Positions 40,945 through 51,334 are shown, counted from the stretch's first letter. The stretch is 64,000 nt of DNA from Clostridiales bacterium Firm_04 (GCA_001603005.1 LVAJ01000014.1:151298-215297); one strand, 5' to 3'. Notes: a model not told the origin generated them from the sequence alone. Translations and numbers: made by a program.

Positions 40945-42573
40945 ATGAAAATTTTCAAATCTGCTGTATGCAGCATCAGTGCGCTTCTGGTGCTGACCGC
41001 TTTTCCTGCTGTCCATGCGCAGGCAGCCCGCTCATGGCATCAGATCGGCTATATGGGCGACCTGAACAACAATGCCAGAGTTGAATACGAGGATGCGGAG
41101 ATCATGGTCTCGCATCTGCTTGCAAAAGAACCGCTCACCGATCAGAACAGCTATTATGTCGAAAACTCGTACATCGGCATTCACGGTGCAGACGGCAAGC
41201 AGTACGGCGACTATTTTGTCACCGCTGATCTGGATGAAAACGGCAGGATCGACGCGAAGGATCTGACGCTGCAAAAGCGCTGGATGCTGATACAGGATCC
41301 GAGAATCGTCTGGCGCTGGTACGAGGATCAGACGCCCGCGCAGACCGATCCGCCGGAAGGCTTCATCAGCCCGCCGATCGCGCCGGTCACGAAGTATCTG
41401 CCCTCACAGAAAAGCGCCAAGCTGCTGATCCTTTACGTTGATTTTCCGGATATCCGCTATAGCTATGAGCCGTCTGTGGAGCAGATCGAAAAGATCGCGT
41501 TCGGGGAGAGTGATCCCGACAATCCGAATTATCCGTTCGACAGTGCGCGCGGATTCTATGAACGTGCATCCAAGGGCGCGATGCAATTGAGCGGCAAGGC
41601 ATTTCGCTATACGGCAAAGCAGCCGGCTGCAACGTACTGGGATGTTGCGGGCAGACAGGCACTGATGGCAGAGGCGGTCAGGGCACTGGATGCACAGTAC
41701 GATTTCTCGGAGTTCGACGGTGACGGCGACGGCTATATCGACACGACGCTGCTTTCCGTCCCGACAGAAGCCGGAAACGAGAACTGGTGGCCGTGTGCCG
41801 GCGCCTACGGGCACGATGAATTTGTCATTGACGGCAAGCGGTTCGGGCACTTCATCACGAGCAATGCACAGATCGACAGCAGCACAAAATACTACAATTT
41901 CAATTCCAAGATCACGCATGAAATGGGGCATTGCATGGGGCTGCCGGACATTTATCTCTATGTGGATTCCGGAGAGGACAATCAGGGCATGCACGGCAAG
42001 GCTGGCTTTGAGCTCATGGAAGACAATTCCACTGACCTGAGCTGCGTTTCCAAGCTGCAGCTCGGCTGGTACAGTCCCGAGCAGATCTTGACCTATTCCC
42101 CCGGGGACGGCGAACAGACCTTCACGCTTTACAATGCGCAGACCAACAGCGGCAATACGGTTATCATCCCATGCAAGAAGCAGAACAGCAATTATCACGG
42201 CGAATACATGATGCTGGAATATACGACGCAGACCGGCAACAACAGTCAGCCGGAATGGTGGGTGCAGCTCGGCTCCGGCGTGCGGGTGCTCCATGCGGAT
42301 ACCACGCTGCTCGATAACGGCTGGGGGATCGTGTACAAGTACGCCAACGGCTCGGAGTTCACAGAGAATTACAAGGGGCGGCGCTTCATCCGCATCATTG
42401 ACGACCGCGATACAGATAATTTCTATCATGCAGGACAGGTGATCGACGGCAGCATTTCCGGCTTTCACTGGTATGATGCGAACGACCGCGAAACCGTGGA
42501 GACCGGACTGGAGATCATCGTCGGAAAGATCAGCGGAGACAGCGTGACCGTCACGATCCGTCCGAAGCAGTAA
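40945..42573 (+). CDS. Secreted M6-like metalloprotease with N-terminal dockerin
   Basis: 542 aa from ATG 40945 behind CAGGAGGAT. After the signal peptide (about 1-27) a dockerin-type pair (GDLNNNARVEYEDAEIMVSHLL / DLDENGRIDAKDLTLQKRWML) lies at about residues 34-112, with an unusually long insert between the two Ca loops. The rest resembles M6-family (immune inhibitor A-like) peptidases: LLILYVDFPDIRYSYEPS near the start, DGDGDGYIDTTLLSVP, and the zinc motif HEMGHCMGLPD followed by a Met-turn-like GFELMEDNS. It should be an extracellular zinc protease. Placing the dockerin at the N-terminus is unusual among the window's dockerin proteins. Confidence 0.88.
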   Translation: MKIFKSAVCSISALLVLTAFPAVHAQAARSWHQIGYMGDLNNNARVEYEDAEIMVSHLLAKEPLTDQNSYYVENSYIGIHGADGKQYGDYFVTADLDENGRIDAKDLTLQKRWMLIQDPRIVWRWYEDQTPAQTDPPEGFISPPIAPVTKYLPSQKSAKLLILYVDFPDIRYSYEPSVEQIEKIAFGESDPDNPNYPFDSARGFYERASKGAMQLSGKAFRYTAKQPAATYWDVAGRQALMAEAVRALDAQYDFSEFDGDGDGYIDTTLLSVPTEAGNENWWPCAGAYGHDEFVIDGKRFGHFITSNAQIDSSTKYYNFNSKITHEMGHCMGLPDIYLYVDSGEDNQGMHGKAGFELMEDNSTDLSCVSKLQLGWYSPEQILTYSPGDGEQTFTLYNAQTNSGNTVIIPCKKQNSNYHGEYMMLEYTTQTGNNSQPEWWVQLGSGVRVLHADTTLLDNGWGIVYKYANGSEFTENYKGRRFIRIIDDRDTDNFYHAGQVIDGSISGFHWYDANDRETVETGLEIIVGKISGDSVTVTIRPKQ

Positions 42574-42618
42574 CAGCAGCAGATTTTAACAGGTCAGCAG
42601 CATTTTTTTGCAAATCAC

Positions 42619-42647
42619 TTGACAATTACGCCGGACTATGTTATATA
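42619..42647 (+). promoter_or_regulatory. Promoter for surface protein-SGNH operon
   Basis: TTGACA (42619-42624), a 17-bp spacer and TATATA (42642-42647) with extended TG. Confidence 0.7.
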
Positions 42648-42725
42648 TAAAACTATATTGTGATCGTTCTGACAGGAGCCGGATCGGTTCTGCCTGACGG
42701 TGACAATGATCGAAGGAGAAAAAAT

Positions 42726-43964
42726 TTGGAGTGCATGAAAACAGCCGCTGTGTTTCTGGCAGCAGCAATGAGCATCTGTGCGGCGGGCTTTCGTGCCCGT
42801 GCCGCGGAGCAGACAGCGGACGGTGTCAGACTCGCTGTATCTGCTGACAAACCCGCATACCGCGCAGACGAAAATATCACGTTCAGCATCATTCTGGAAA
42901 ACAACAGCGGCAGGGATCTGACGGATATCACGGTCAAAAGCATGATCCCGGCAGATTACCGCGCAGCGGACGGTTCCAATCCGGTGCTGCGGTCCACCTA
43001 CATGCAGGCAGGCGGTTCGCTCACGGGAGAGCTGGTGCTGATCCCGGAGCGGCAAAGCAGCGGGCATACCGCTCCGCAGACGACCGCGGCGGTCACGGAA
43101 CCGCTTGAAACAACAGAACCGCAGCATACTTCTTCTTCTGCAACGGAAACGCGCGCATCAGAAACCGCAGATCATGCCGGAAATGACAGTGCGCCGGAAC
43201 AGACGCGTCACAGCGGAAAGGTGGCCGTGTTTCTTGCGATCGCGGCGGCATTGTCCGGCGGCGGATTTCTGCTCATGCGAAAAGGAAAAGGCAAAAGCCT
43301 CGTGATCGTTTGCTGTATCGCGGCAGGCGGGATGCTGTATCCGGCATCGGATGTCAGAGCCGCGGAGTCAGAGGCAAAATCGTTTTCCGTCCGCGAAACG
43401 GTCACGGTGGACGGCAGGCAGTACGACCTGACGGCAGAGGTGTCATTTACGATGGAAACAGAGGATATGCAGGCTGCTGTCGCAGAATATTATGAGGATA
43501 ACTCCGAACAGATCATTTCTGTGGAAGAAGTGGAAGAAAAAACAGAGGTGTTCACGGAGAAGGAAGCGATCCGGTTCATGGCGGAGCGGGGATTCACTGA
43601 ATATCCGCTGACCTTTGACTACAACATGGACGGATCCTACGCGGATGAAACAGAGGCATCTCCCGATTCGGACGCCCAGCATCCGATGTATCAGACATAC
43701 TTTGCGGCGGAAGACGGCTCGATCTGGACGGTGTTCATTGTCGGAAAAATGATTACGGCAAATCCGGCGTCCTATAATTTGCAGTCGGATCTTGATACGC
43801 AGGTGCTGGTTTCGGAAACGGAAACGCTGACAAGCTATACCGAAATGGGCAATAAACTCTATACCACAATTCCGAAAGATTCCGCGGTCCGTCTGAAGAT
43901 CGTGGATCAGATAACGAGCAAAAAACTCAATGAAATGACGTATGAGGAGGTTATGAATCCATGA
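42726..43964 (+). CDS. Unrecognised secreted or membrane protein with internal hydrophobic segments
   Basis: 412 aa from TTG 42726, which sits eight bases after AAGGAG; ATG 42735 is the alternative. A signal peptide covers about 1-28. Residues 30-105 form a beta domain resembling DUF11/BatD-like repeats (LAVSADKPAYRADENITFSII). A Thr/Ser/Glu-rich linker leads to hydrophobic helices (VAVFLAIAAALSGGGFLLM and LVIVCCIAAGGMLYP) with a basic RKGKGK turn between. A second extracellular-looking domain follows, ending in an acidic EEVEEKTEVFTEKEA helix and a beta module. No family is recognised for the second half. Its stop overlaps the SGNH hydrolase start by 4 nt (ATGA). Confidence 0.75.
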   Translation: MECMKTAAVFLAAAMSICAAGFRARAAEQTADGVRLAVSADKPAYRADENITFSIILENNSGRDLTDITVKSMIPADYRAADGSNPVLRSTYMQAGGSLTGELVLIPERQSSGHTAPQTTAAVTEPLETTEPQHTSSSATETRASETADHAGNDSAPEQTRHSGKVAVFLAIAAALSGGGFLLMRKGKGKSLVIVCCIAAGGMLYPASDVRAAESEAKSFSVRETVTVDGRQYDLTAEVSFTMETEDMQAAVAEYYEDNSEQIISVEEVEEKTEVFTEKEAIRFMAERGFTEYPLTFDYNMDGSYADETEASPDSDAQHPMYQTYFAAEDGSIWTVFIVGKMITANPASYNLQSDLDTQVLVSETETLTSYTEMGNKLYTTIPKDSAVRLKIVDQITSKKLNEMTYEEVMNP

Positions 43965-45403
43965 AAAAAAGTGCAGTGAAAAGAGCAGTCTCTCTGGTGC
44001 TTGCATGCGCGGCGCTCGGCTCGGTCGTTTCGCTCGGTGCGTCCGCAGCAGACCGCGATCCGGTGGTCGTGGTATCGCTGGGCGATTCCTATTCATCCGG
44101 AGAGGGCATTCCCGCGTTCTACGGACAGGACAAAGCATGGGAACAGCGCGTGTATGACGAGGACTGGCTTGCACACCGCTCCACAAAAAGCTGGCCCGGT
44201 CTGCTGGAATTTGCCGGCGTCAGCGGGATCATGAAGAATTACAATGTCAAGGAAACAAATTCCGCAGACTGCAAATGGTATTTCGGCGCGTCGTCCGGCG
44301 CAGAGACAAAGCATATTAACAAGCAGACGCAGGAAAAGAAAACCAGCAAGAGAATTTCGCTGTTCAAGACGATGAAAACGACCTATCAGCTCCCGAAACA
44401 ACTGGATCTGCTGGAGAGCGTCGGCGAGGATGTCGATTATGTCACGCTGACGATCGGCGGAAATGACGTCGATTTTCAGGAGATCATCACGACCTGCGCG
44501 ACCGGCAGTACATATCTGCATTTCGGCAGCGGCAAGCTGAAGCTGGAAAAGCAGATCGACAGCATCTGGGAAGGCTTCGACGCTACGCGCGCCGATATCA
44601 AGGGCGTATATAACGATATCGCATCTGCGGCGGGTGAGCAGGCGGATATCATTGTTGCGGGTTATCCGAAGCTGCTGGACAAAGAGGGCAAGGGCGTGCT
44701 CATCAGCGAAAAGGAAGCAACGATCGTCAACCAGAATGTCACGAAGTTCAATAACCATATTGCGGATATCGTCAATGAATGCAAATCCGAGGGCATGAAG
44801 ATCCATTTTGTCGATGTGGAGCCGGAATTTGACAAGGACGGCGGGCATCAGGCATATTCCGATGACGCATGGATCAACAAGATCATTCTGACCAAGCAGG
44901 ATCAGGATCTCGAACAGACCGGCATCGCAAGCGCCTATTCGATCCACCCGAACGAGAAGGGTGCAATGGCGTATGCAAGATGCGTGAATGCCAAGATCAA
45001 GGAGATCGAAAACAGCAATCTCATGCTCCGTTCTGCTGCTGCAAACGCTGAAACAGCGGCAGAAACCGCAGCGTTGACCGGAAGACTCTGCGATGCGGAT
45101 GACGAGACTGCATACATTTCCGGCGCGGTCATTTCTGTGTATCAGGATGATGTTCTCATTCTGACAACGGCGACCGATGCGGAAGGCGCATTTGCATGCG
45201 AACTTGCAGACGGAACCTATCAGATCCGGATTTCGGCGGAAGGCTATGCCGATGCAGAGACTGCGGTCAGCATTGCAGACCATGCGGCAGCAGATGCAGG
45301 AATGATCCTGCTTGCAAAGACGGGACCGGCAGAGCAGGCAGCAGATACGTCAGTCGTTACGGCAGCAGACACGGCTGCGGAACCTGCCGTATCCGAACAG
45401 TAA
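43961..45403 (+). CDS. Secreted SGNH/GDSL hydrolase with C-terminal Cna-B-like domain
   Basis: 480 aa. A signal peptide covers about 1-29. SGNH blocks: VVVSLGDSYSSGEGIPAFY (nucleophile Ser), LTIGGNDVDFQEII (GxND) and SIHPNEKG (catalytic Asp-His region present as S-x-HP). The C-terminal 110 residues include a carboxypeptidase-regulatory/Cna-B-like beta sandwich (ISGAVISVYQDDVLILTTA, GTYQIRISAEGYADAET) and an Ala/Thr-rich tail without LPxTG or dockerin. It is probably an extracellular esterase or lipase, as in secreted SEST-like hydrolases. It is translationally coupled to the upstream surface protein. Confidence 0.88.
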   Translation: MKKSAVKRAVSLVLACAALGSVVSLGASAADRDPVVVVSLGDSYSSGEGIPAFYGQDKAWEQRVYDEDWLAHRSTKSWPGLLEFAGVSGIMKNYNVKETNSADCKWYFGASSGAETKHINKQTQEKKTSKRISLFKTMKTTYQLPKQLDLLESVGEDVDYVTLTIGGNDVDFQEIITTCATGSTYLHFGSGKLKLEKQIDSIWEGFDATRADIKGVYNDIASAAGEQADIIVAGYPKLLDKEGKGVLISEKEATIVNQNVTKFNNHIADIVNECKSEGMKIHFVDVEPEFDKDGGHQAYSDDAWINKIILTKQDQDLEQTGIASAYSIHPNEKGAMAYARCVNAKIKEIENSNLMLRSAAANAETAAETAALTGRLCDADDETAYISGAVISVYQDDVLILTTATDAEGAFACELADGTYQIRISAEGYADAETAVSIADHAAADAGMILLAKTGPAEQAADTSVVTAADTAAEPAVSEQ

Positions 45404-45457
45404 CGAAGATCCGTTCGGCAATCGGGAAACGGATGCCGAATGAGGGAGGTTGATTCT

Positions 45458-46138
45458 TTGAATATCAGAGAAGCGATTCAGGCGAGACACAGCGTCCGGC
45501 AGTTTCTGGATCAGCCGATCGGCGAAGCGGAAGCGGAAAAGCTGCAGAAGATCATCAAACTGTGCAATGAGGAAAGTGCGCTGCATTTTCAGCTGGTGCA
45601 GAACGATCCGGAATGCTTCAACACATTTCTGGCGCATTACGGCAAGTTCCGGAATGCAAATCATTACATCGCGGTCATCGGGCACAAGCGGATCAAAGAT
45701 CTGGACGAGACTGCGGGATATTTCGGGCAGAGGATCGTGCTGGAAGCGCAGATGCTCGGGCTCAATACCTGCTGGGTTGCCGGTACTTACGGCAAGGGCA
45801 AGTGCAAGGCAGAGGTTCTGGACGGCGAAAAGCTTGTCTGCGTGATTGCGGTCGGCTACGGTGAAAACGACGGTGTTCCGCACAAATCGAAACCGATGGA
45901 AAAGCTCTGCACCGTCCCGAAAGCGGACATGCCCGCATGGTTCAAAAACGGCATGCTTGCCGCGGTACTCGCGCCGACTGCATTGAATCAGCAGCGGTTC
46001 CGGATCGAAATGGACGGCGATCATGCGGTGATCTCGGCGCAGAAATTCCCGATGGCAAAGATTGATATGGGAATTGTCCGCTATAATTTTGAAGCGGCAT
46101 CGGGGCATAAATGCCTTTACAAAAATGCCGGTATCTGA
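45458..46138 (+). CDS. Nitroreductase-family protein
   Basis: 226 aa from TTG 45458, eight bases after GGGAGG. The N-terminus IREAIQARHSVRQFLDQPI is the FMN-binding start of the nitroreductase fold. YFGQRIVLEAQMLGLNTCWVAG and VIAVGYGENDGVPH continue the core, and the C-terminal part (MLAAVLAPTALNQQRFRIEM) completes an FMN site. It is a cytoplasmic flavoenzyme of unknown substrate. It is downstream of two secreted proteins (54-bp gap) and is followed by a terminator. Confidence 0.85.
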   Translation: MNIREAIQARHSVRQFLDQPIGEAEAEKLQKIIKLCNEESALHFQLVQNDPECFNTFLAHYGKFRNANHYIAVIGHKRIKDLDETAGYFGQRIVLEAQMLGLNTCWVAGTYGKGKCKAEVLDGEKLVCVIAVGYGENDGVPHKSKPMEKLCTVPKADMPAWFKNGMLAAVLAPTALNQQRFRIEMDGDHAVISAQKFPMAKIDMGIVRYNFEAASGHKCLYKNAGI

Positions 46139-46155
46139 ACCGGAACAGAAACAGG

Positions 46156-46187
46156 AAAGTCTCTCTGCGGCTGCGGGGAGACTTTTT
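46156..46187 (+). terminator. Terminator
   Basis: AAAGTCTC (46156-46163) pairs with GAGACTTT (46178-46185), followed by T-residues. Confidence 0.75.
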
Positions 46188-46238
46188 GTTAGATCTTGCA
46201 TCATCTGCATTTGATTGCAATTATGAAGATAAATTTAA

Positions 46239-46268
46239 CTTGACATTAAATAAAAAATGTGTTAAAAT
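46239..46268 (+). promoter_or_regulatory. Promoter for the subtilase-sortase operon
   Basis: TTGACA at 46239-46244 and TAAAAT about 17 bp downstream, in AT-rich DNA. Confidence 0.7.
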
Positions 46269-46360
46269 ATATTGTACATATTGGAATATATTGCTCGGAT
46301 TATCCGATATGTACCCGCAAAGACTGAAATCCGAAATTTTATGCAGAAAGGAACGAAGAA

Positions 46361-49300
46361 ATGAAGAACTACACACGCCATTTACTCAGCATGACCGCGG
46401 CTGCTGCAATCGGCTGTTCCGCAGTCCTGAACAGCGGGCTGCCTGCCGCATTGCAGGCTGCTGCATATGATGCAGCGGAAGCCGGAAAGCTTGTGCCGGT
46501 CATCGTCCGGCTCAGCGGAGAGGCAGTGCTCGCCGGTGCAGAAGCCGCAGCGCTCGGAACGGATTATCTCGATACTGCGGATGCCGTTTCAAAAGCGGAA
46601 ACGCTCCGGCAGATCAGCAGCGAAGCAGAAGCCGAACTCCGGAGTCTCTATCCGGAACTCGAGATCGGCTACCGCTATGAACTGCTCACGAACGGCTTTT
46701 CCTGCGAACTGCCGGCGGATCTGCTCGATGAAGCGGCTGCATGCAGTCTTGTGGATTCGATCACAAAAGTTGAGACGATGCATGTTCTGAAACCTGAACT
46801 TTATACGGCGCCCGAAGTCGGCGAGGTCAGCTTTTTCGGCGAGACGACCGGCTATTTCGGCGAAGGCGAGGTCATTGCGGTTCTGGATTCGGAATTTGAT
46901 ACCACGCACAGCATGTTTGCACCGATTGATGACAAGGAGAACAAGCTCACAAAAGAGGACATCGCTGCGGTTGCCGGTGAGCTGAATGTATCGGTTGATC
47001 CGGAAATGGCGTATGTCAGCAGCAAGCTGCCGTTTGTGATTGATTATGCAGACGATACGCCGTATGAGTATGCGGTTCCGGAAGAATATCACGGAACGCA
47101 TGTCGCCGGTATTGCAGCGGGCAATCAGATCAGCGGTGAGGAAGGCGCAGAGCTCTCCGGCATTGCAAGAGATGCGCAGCTTGTTCTGATGAAAGTGTTC
47201 GATCATATTGTGCTGGACGAGGAAACCGGAATGTACATGACGAATCTGGATACGAATGTGCTGCTCGCAGCGCTGGAGGATACCGCAAAACTCAAAGTGG
47301 ACGTCGTGAACCTCAGCCTCGGCAGTCCGGATCCTGATCTGGATTCCGTGCCGTACAAGGATACGCTGACGGCGCTCAACAATGCGGGTATTGTCGTTGT
47401 TGCGGCTGCCGGAAACGACAGCAACAACTACATTGAACAGGGCGTTTTTCTGGACATGGATCCTTCCGTGCCGGATACCCATACGGTCGGCGAGCCCTCT
47501 GCATTCAGGGATGCATTCTGCGTCGCTTCCGCAAACAATTCGTTCCGGCGCGATCCCTGCTTCCGAATCGAAGGACTGGACGGTGAAATTCCGTACTGTG
47601 ATGCAGAAAACTGCACGTTCAGCGATTCCCTGTCCGATGATGTATATGAATATGTATACTGCGGGCTCGGTACGTTCGAAGACTTCATTGACAAGGATCT
47701 GACCGGAAAGATCGCGCTCATTGACAGAGGGGACATTGAGTTCTGGGAGAAGGCGTACAATGCCGAACAGGCAGGCGCGATCGCAATGATCGTGTGCGAC
47801 AACGTGGAAGACAGCATGCTCATGACGATGATGCTGAACGGCAGCACGTTCCCGTCTGTGTTCATCTCCATGGATGACGGCAATCAGATGAAAACGGCGG
47901 AATCCGGCAAACTCCGACTGGACAGCACCGTGACGGTCGTATCTCCGCTTGACGGCGGCATCAATGAATTCAGCTCCTTCGGTCCTGCCGGAGACCTGAC
48001 GCTCAAGCCGGATATCGCAGGCATCGGCGGCTCGGTTTCGTCTGCTGGCTATGACAACAAGCTGAAGCAGATGAGCGGCACTTCCATGGCGACGCCGTAT
48101 GTTGCGGGCTGCGCTGCAGTGTTCGACCAGTATCTCAGAAAAAACGGCATCGAACTCACGGGCATGGAAAAAACTGATTTCATCAAAAGTATCATGATGA
48201 ACGCTGCTACGCTGTTCCCGGACGGCGACGGCTACGAGAGTCCGCGCCGGCAGGGTGCAGGCCTTGTGAATATGAAAAATGTGCTGAATGACCGCGTAAT
48301 CCTCACGAATGAGAGCGGTCTTGCAAAGATTGAGCTGAAGGACAATCTCACCGATCAGATCCGCTTTGACGTTGATATCCGGAATTTTACCGATCAGGAT
48401 GTGACGTTCACAGAGGCAAATCTGATTCTGTCAGCAGAGGACTGCGCACCGGTTGAGGGCGACGAATCCGGAAGGCTTGCGATTTCCGGTGCAAGCCCGA
48501 TCGGTGTGACGGCGGATCTTTCCTCGCTGCTCCATGCAGACGCAAATAAAACCCGCACCGTGCAGATCAGCGCACAGCTTTCTGCGGACGATCTTGCAGC
48601 GCACAGCGAAAACTTCCCGAACGGCTTCTTTGTGGAAGGCTATCTCATGCTCAGCGGTGCGGAAAACTGCTGTGATATCTCGATTCCGGTTATGGGCTTT
48701 TACGGCGACTGGGCGCAGGTGCCGATCTTCCATAACGGGCTGAACAATCTTGCGCCGTACGTCTTCTATACCGTAGAGGGGGAAAACGTGCTCGACGCTT
48801 CCAATTCGATTGCAGGCACTGCGGAAGCGCTCTGCGGACTGATCGGCAGAATCCCCGCCGATGAGCTGGATACTGCATTGTCAGATCCGTTCAATCTGCC
48901 GCAGTATTACGATGCAGAATTTCTGGATACGCTTGCAGAATGCGAACAGGAAGGCGCTTATCTCTCTCCGGACGGCGACGGCATGGCTGAAAATGTCGGC
49001 ATTCTCTTTTCGCTGTTGAGATCCGCGCATCTTTCCGGCATAAAGATCTACGACATCGACAATCAGCTCGTTGCAGAGTCAGAGGAAGAAATCGCTTTGT
49101 CCGCGCATTCTGATCTGTTCAATTTCTCGGAAGCGCAGATTTCGGATCTTCCGGACGGCAAATACAGAGGCGAAATCGAAGCCTATGTCTACTATCCGGG
49201 CGCAATGGAGCATCCGCAGAAACTCGAATTTCCGATTGTCATTGACAAAACCGCACCGGAGCTCTCGCTCACGACGAAAGAGGAAAACGGCAGAAAGCTG

Positions 49301-51334
49301 CTGACAATCACCTGCACAGACGAAAATCTCGACGGCATTTACATCATGGGCAAAGGCAGCGGCGGCATTGCCGGAGAATATACGGCGGACAGCCCGCAGC
49401 TTGCAGAAATGAACTATTTCAATCTGGCGTTCAGCAGCCGCAGCTTCCCGATGTACGGGTTTGAAAATCCGTGCCATGCCGATTCGATCGTGACGAAAAT
49501 GCTCATGTATTCCCTTGATTCATACGAACAGGAATTTGTATCCGCGCTCGATTTCTCGGATATTCTGCCTGCATACAGATATCAGGATGCAGACGGCGTC
49601 ATGTCCGTGACCTACGATGTGACGGATCTGGAAACCTATATGGTCACCGCAATGGACAAGGCGTTCAATGCCACGGAAGAAACATCGGAAGGCACAGACC
49701 TCTCGCATCTGAATACCGGTCTCTGGTGGGCAAAGAACGGCGGAGATGCCGACGCCTACTATAATTTCTGGGACAGCAACGAGGGCAATATTTTCTATCA
49801 GAGCGGTGCGCCGGAACAGCGTTTCACCTTTACGCAGAACGGCGATACCGTGACGATGATCATAGACAGCGGTTCCGAATCCGTCACCAGAACCGGAACG
49901 ATCGCGTTTCCGGAGAAGCAGTATGCAGAAATTGCATGGGATGACGGTGTCACCGAAAAGCTGACCTATGCAAATCCGGACGGTGCGGCAGGCTTTGACT
50001 ACATCACCACGCCGGAAATGAAAGAGATCGTCACTGCGCATTATAATGCGGAAAGCCGCATCAAGGCGGTATCCGCAGAAGTCACCTATGACGAAGAAGG
50101 TCTCGGCATTGTGCGTCTGCTGGATGCGGACGGCAAGGAACTTGCTGTGTATACCGGATTTGACAGATTCCAGAATGCTGCGGTTGATCCCGACGGCAAA
50201 GATGTGCAGTTCACCTATATCAGACCGGGCGTATACCGCGTGTACAGCGATCCGGATACCGATGCAAAGCATTATTATATCCTGTATACCGCAGACGGCA
50301 ATGCCGTGATGTATTCCGCGGAGGACGGAAAGGAATGGGAACGCACCGTCGAATACAACGACAGCACGATTATCTGCAACAAGGACAAGGCGGATGAAAT
50401 GTCCGCTGCTGCGGAATATGATTCGATTTCGATGATCACCGTCACAATGGATTCCGGCAATACCTATTATTTGTCATATGATCCGAATGTCACCGCGGAA
50501 GATTTTCATGTGTATACCATTTCCGAGCTGAAGGAAATGGCTGCGGACTACTGCGAACGGACAATGGGCAAGCGTCCTGAAACGGCAACAGAATTTTTCG
50601 ATGACGAAGGAAGATACTTCATGCAGTTCTCGGACGGTCAGGGGTTGTCAGTGGATCCGGTCGGCGCAGAAGGCTTTGATATGAAAGGATATGACGTTGA
50701 TCTGACCGCGCTTCCGGAGATCCGCGATCTCTTCCGGAAAGGAACATGGTTATGCCAGACCGATGCAGGAAACTACTGCTATTTCAGCTCTGACGGAAAC
50801 GGCAATCTCACAATCGTTGATAAAGTGACCGGCTCCGAGGAAACCGTGCAGTATCACTGGATCGGTTCCAGAGCGGTTGAACTGACATCCGGCGATCAAA
50901 CTGAAACCGCATTCGCATTTCCGTTTGACACAGATGACGTATTCACACTGGAAAGAACCGGTCATCCGGAGGAAATGATGATCTACATCAATGAAGAAAC
51001 AATCGACCGGACCGGCTATTATACGGATGCGCAGATTGCTGAAATGGCAGCCGCTGACCGCAGCCAGAAGACGGGCAAAACGGTCACCGTGCGCGGAACG
51101 ACCGATTTGCAGGGCGGAAGCCTTCAGATTCAGTTCGATGACGGTTCCGAGTACATCATCGACCAGATCACCGGCGTAGGCACCGACGCAGACAGCAATC
51201 CGGTCATTCTCCCGCAGACCGGCAATCATGATCGCAGCACAGCAGCAGCCGCTGCCGGCTCCGTCGTCCTGATGATGCTCGGCGCAGCAGCCGTGTATGC
51301 TTCCGGCGTACTGCGCAGAAAAGAAAAATGCTGA
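46361..51334 (+). CDS. Giant cell-wall-anchored S8 subtilase (LPQTG)
   Basis: 1657 aa, ATG behind AGAAAGGAACG. A signal peptide (about 1-35) precedes an I9-like propeptide region. The S8 catalytic domain contains Asp176 (AVLDSEFDTTH), His244 (YHGTHVAGI), oxyanion Asn in AAAGND and Ser575 (SGTSMATPYVAG), with a PA-type insert between His and Ser (GKIALIDRGDIEFWEKA). Fn3-like and beta-sandwich domains of C5a-peptidase type follow to about residue 1150 and then repeated beta modules. The C-terminus is a full sortase signal: LPQTG at 1617, a hydrophobic helix and RRKEKC. It is likely a surface protease acting on large extracellular proteins, anchored by the sortase encoded immediately downstream. 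Confidence 0.93.
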   Translation: MKNYTRHLLSMTAAAAIGCSAVLNSGLPAALQAAAYDAAEAGKLVPVIVRLSGEAVLAGAEAAALGTDYLDTADAVSKAETLRQISSEAEAELRSLYPELEIGYRYELLTNGFSCELPADLLDEAAACSLVDSITKVETMHVLKPELYTAPEVGEVSFFGETTGYFGEGEVIAVLDSEFDTTHSMFAPIDDKENKLTKEDIAAVAGELNVSVDPEMAYVSSKLPFVIDYADDTPYEYAVPEEYHGTHVAGIAAGNQISGEEGAELSGIARDAQLVLMKVFDHIVLDEETGMYMTNLDTNVLLAALEDTAKLKVDVVNLSLGSPDPDLDSVPYKDTLTALNNAGIVVVAAAGNDSNNYIEQGVFLDMDPSVPDTHTVGEPSAFRDAFCVASANNSFRRDPCFRIEGLDGEIPYCDAENCTFSDSLSDDVYEYVYCGLGTFEDFIDKDLTGKIALIDRGDIEFWEKAYNAEQAGAIAMIVCDNVEDSMLMTMMLNGSTFPSVFISMDDGNQMKTAESGKLRLDSTVTVVSPLDGGINEFSSFGPAGDLTLKPDIAGIGGSVSSAGYDNKLKQMSGTSMATPYVAGCAAVFDQYLRKNGIELTGMEKTDFIKSIMMNAATLFPDGDGYESPRRQGAGLVNMKNVLNDRVILTNESGLAKIELKDNLTDQIRFDVDIRNFTDQDVTFTEANLILSAEDCAPVEGDESGRLAISGASPIGVTADLSSLLHADANKTRTVQISAQLSADDLAAHSENFPNGFFVEGYLMLSGAENCCDISIPVMGFYGDWAQVPIFHNGLNNLAPYVFYTVEGENVLDASNSIAGTAEALCGLIGRIPADELDTALSDPFNLPQYYDAEFLDTLAECEQEGAYLSPDGDGMAENVGILFSLLRSAHLSGIKIYDIDNQLVAESEEEIALSAHSDLFNFSEAQISDLPDGKYRGEIEAYVYYPGAMEHPQKLEFPIVIDKTAPELSLTTKEENGRKLLTITCTDENLDGIYIMGKGSGGIAGEYTADSPQLAEMNYFNLAFSSRSFPMYGFENPCHADSIVTKMLMYSLDSYEQEFVSALDFSDILPAYRYQDADGVMSVTYDVTDLETYMVTAMDKAFNATEETSEGTDLSHLNTGLWWAKNGGDADAYYNFWDSNEGNIFYQSGAPEQRFTFTQNGDTVTMIIDSGSESVTRTGTIAFPEKQYAEIAWDDGVTEKLTYANPDGAAGFDYITTPEMKEIVTAHYNAESRIKAVSAEVTYDEEGLGIVRLLDADGKELAVYTGFDRFQNAAVDPDGKDVQFTYIRPGVYRVYSDPDTDAKHYYILYTADGNAVMYSAEDGKEWERTVEYNDSTIICNKDKADEMSAAAEYDSISMITVTMDSGNTYYLSYDPNVTAEDFHVYTISELKEMAADYCERTMGKRPETATEFFDDEGRYFMQFSDGQGLSVDPVGAEGFDMKGYDVDLTALPEIRDLFRKGTWLCQTDAGNYCYFSSDGNGNLTIVDKVTGSEETVQYHWIGSRAVELTSGDQTETAFAFPFDTDDVFTLERTGHPEEMMIYINEETIDRTGYYTDAQIAEMAAADRSQKTGKTVTVRGTTDLQGGSLQIQFDDGSEYIIDQITGVGTDADSNPVILPQTGNHDRSTAAAAAGSVVLMMLGAAAVYASGVLRRKEKC

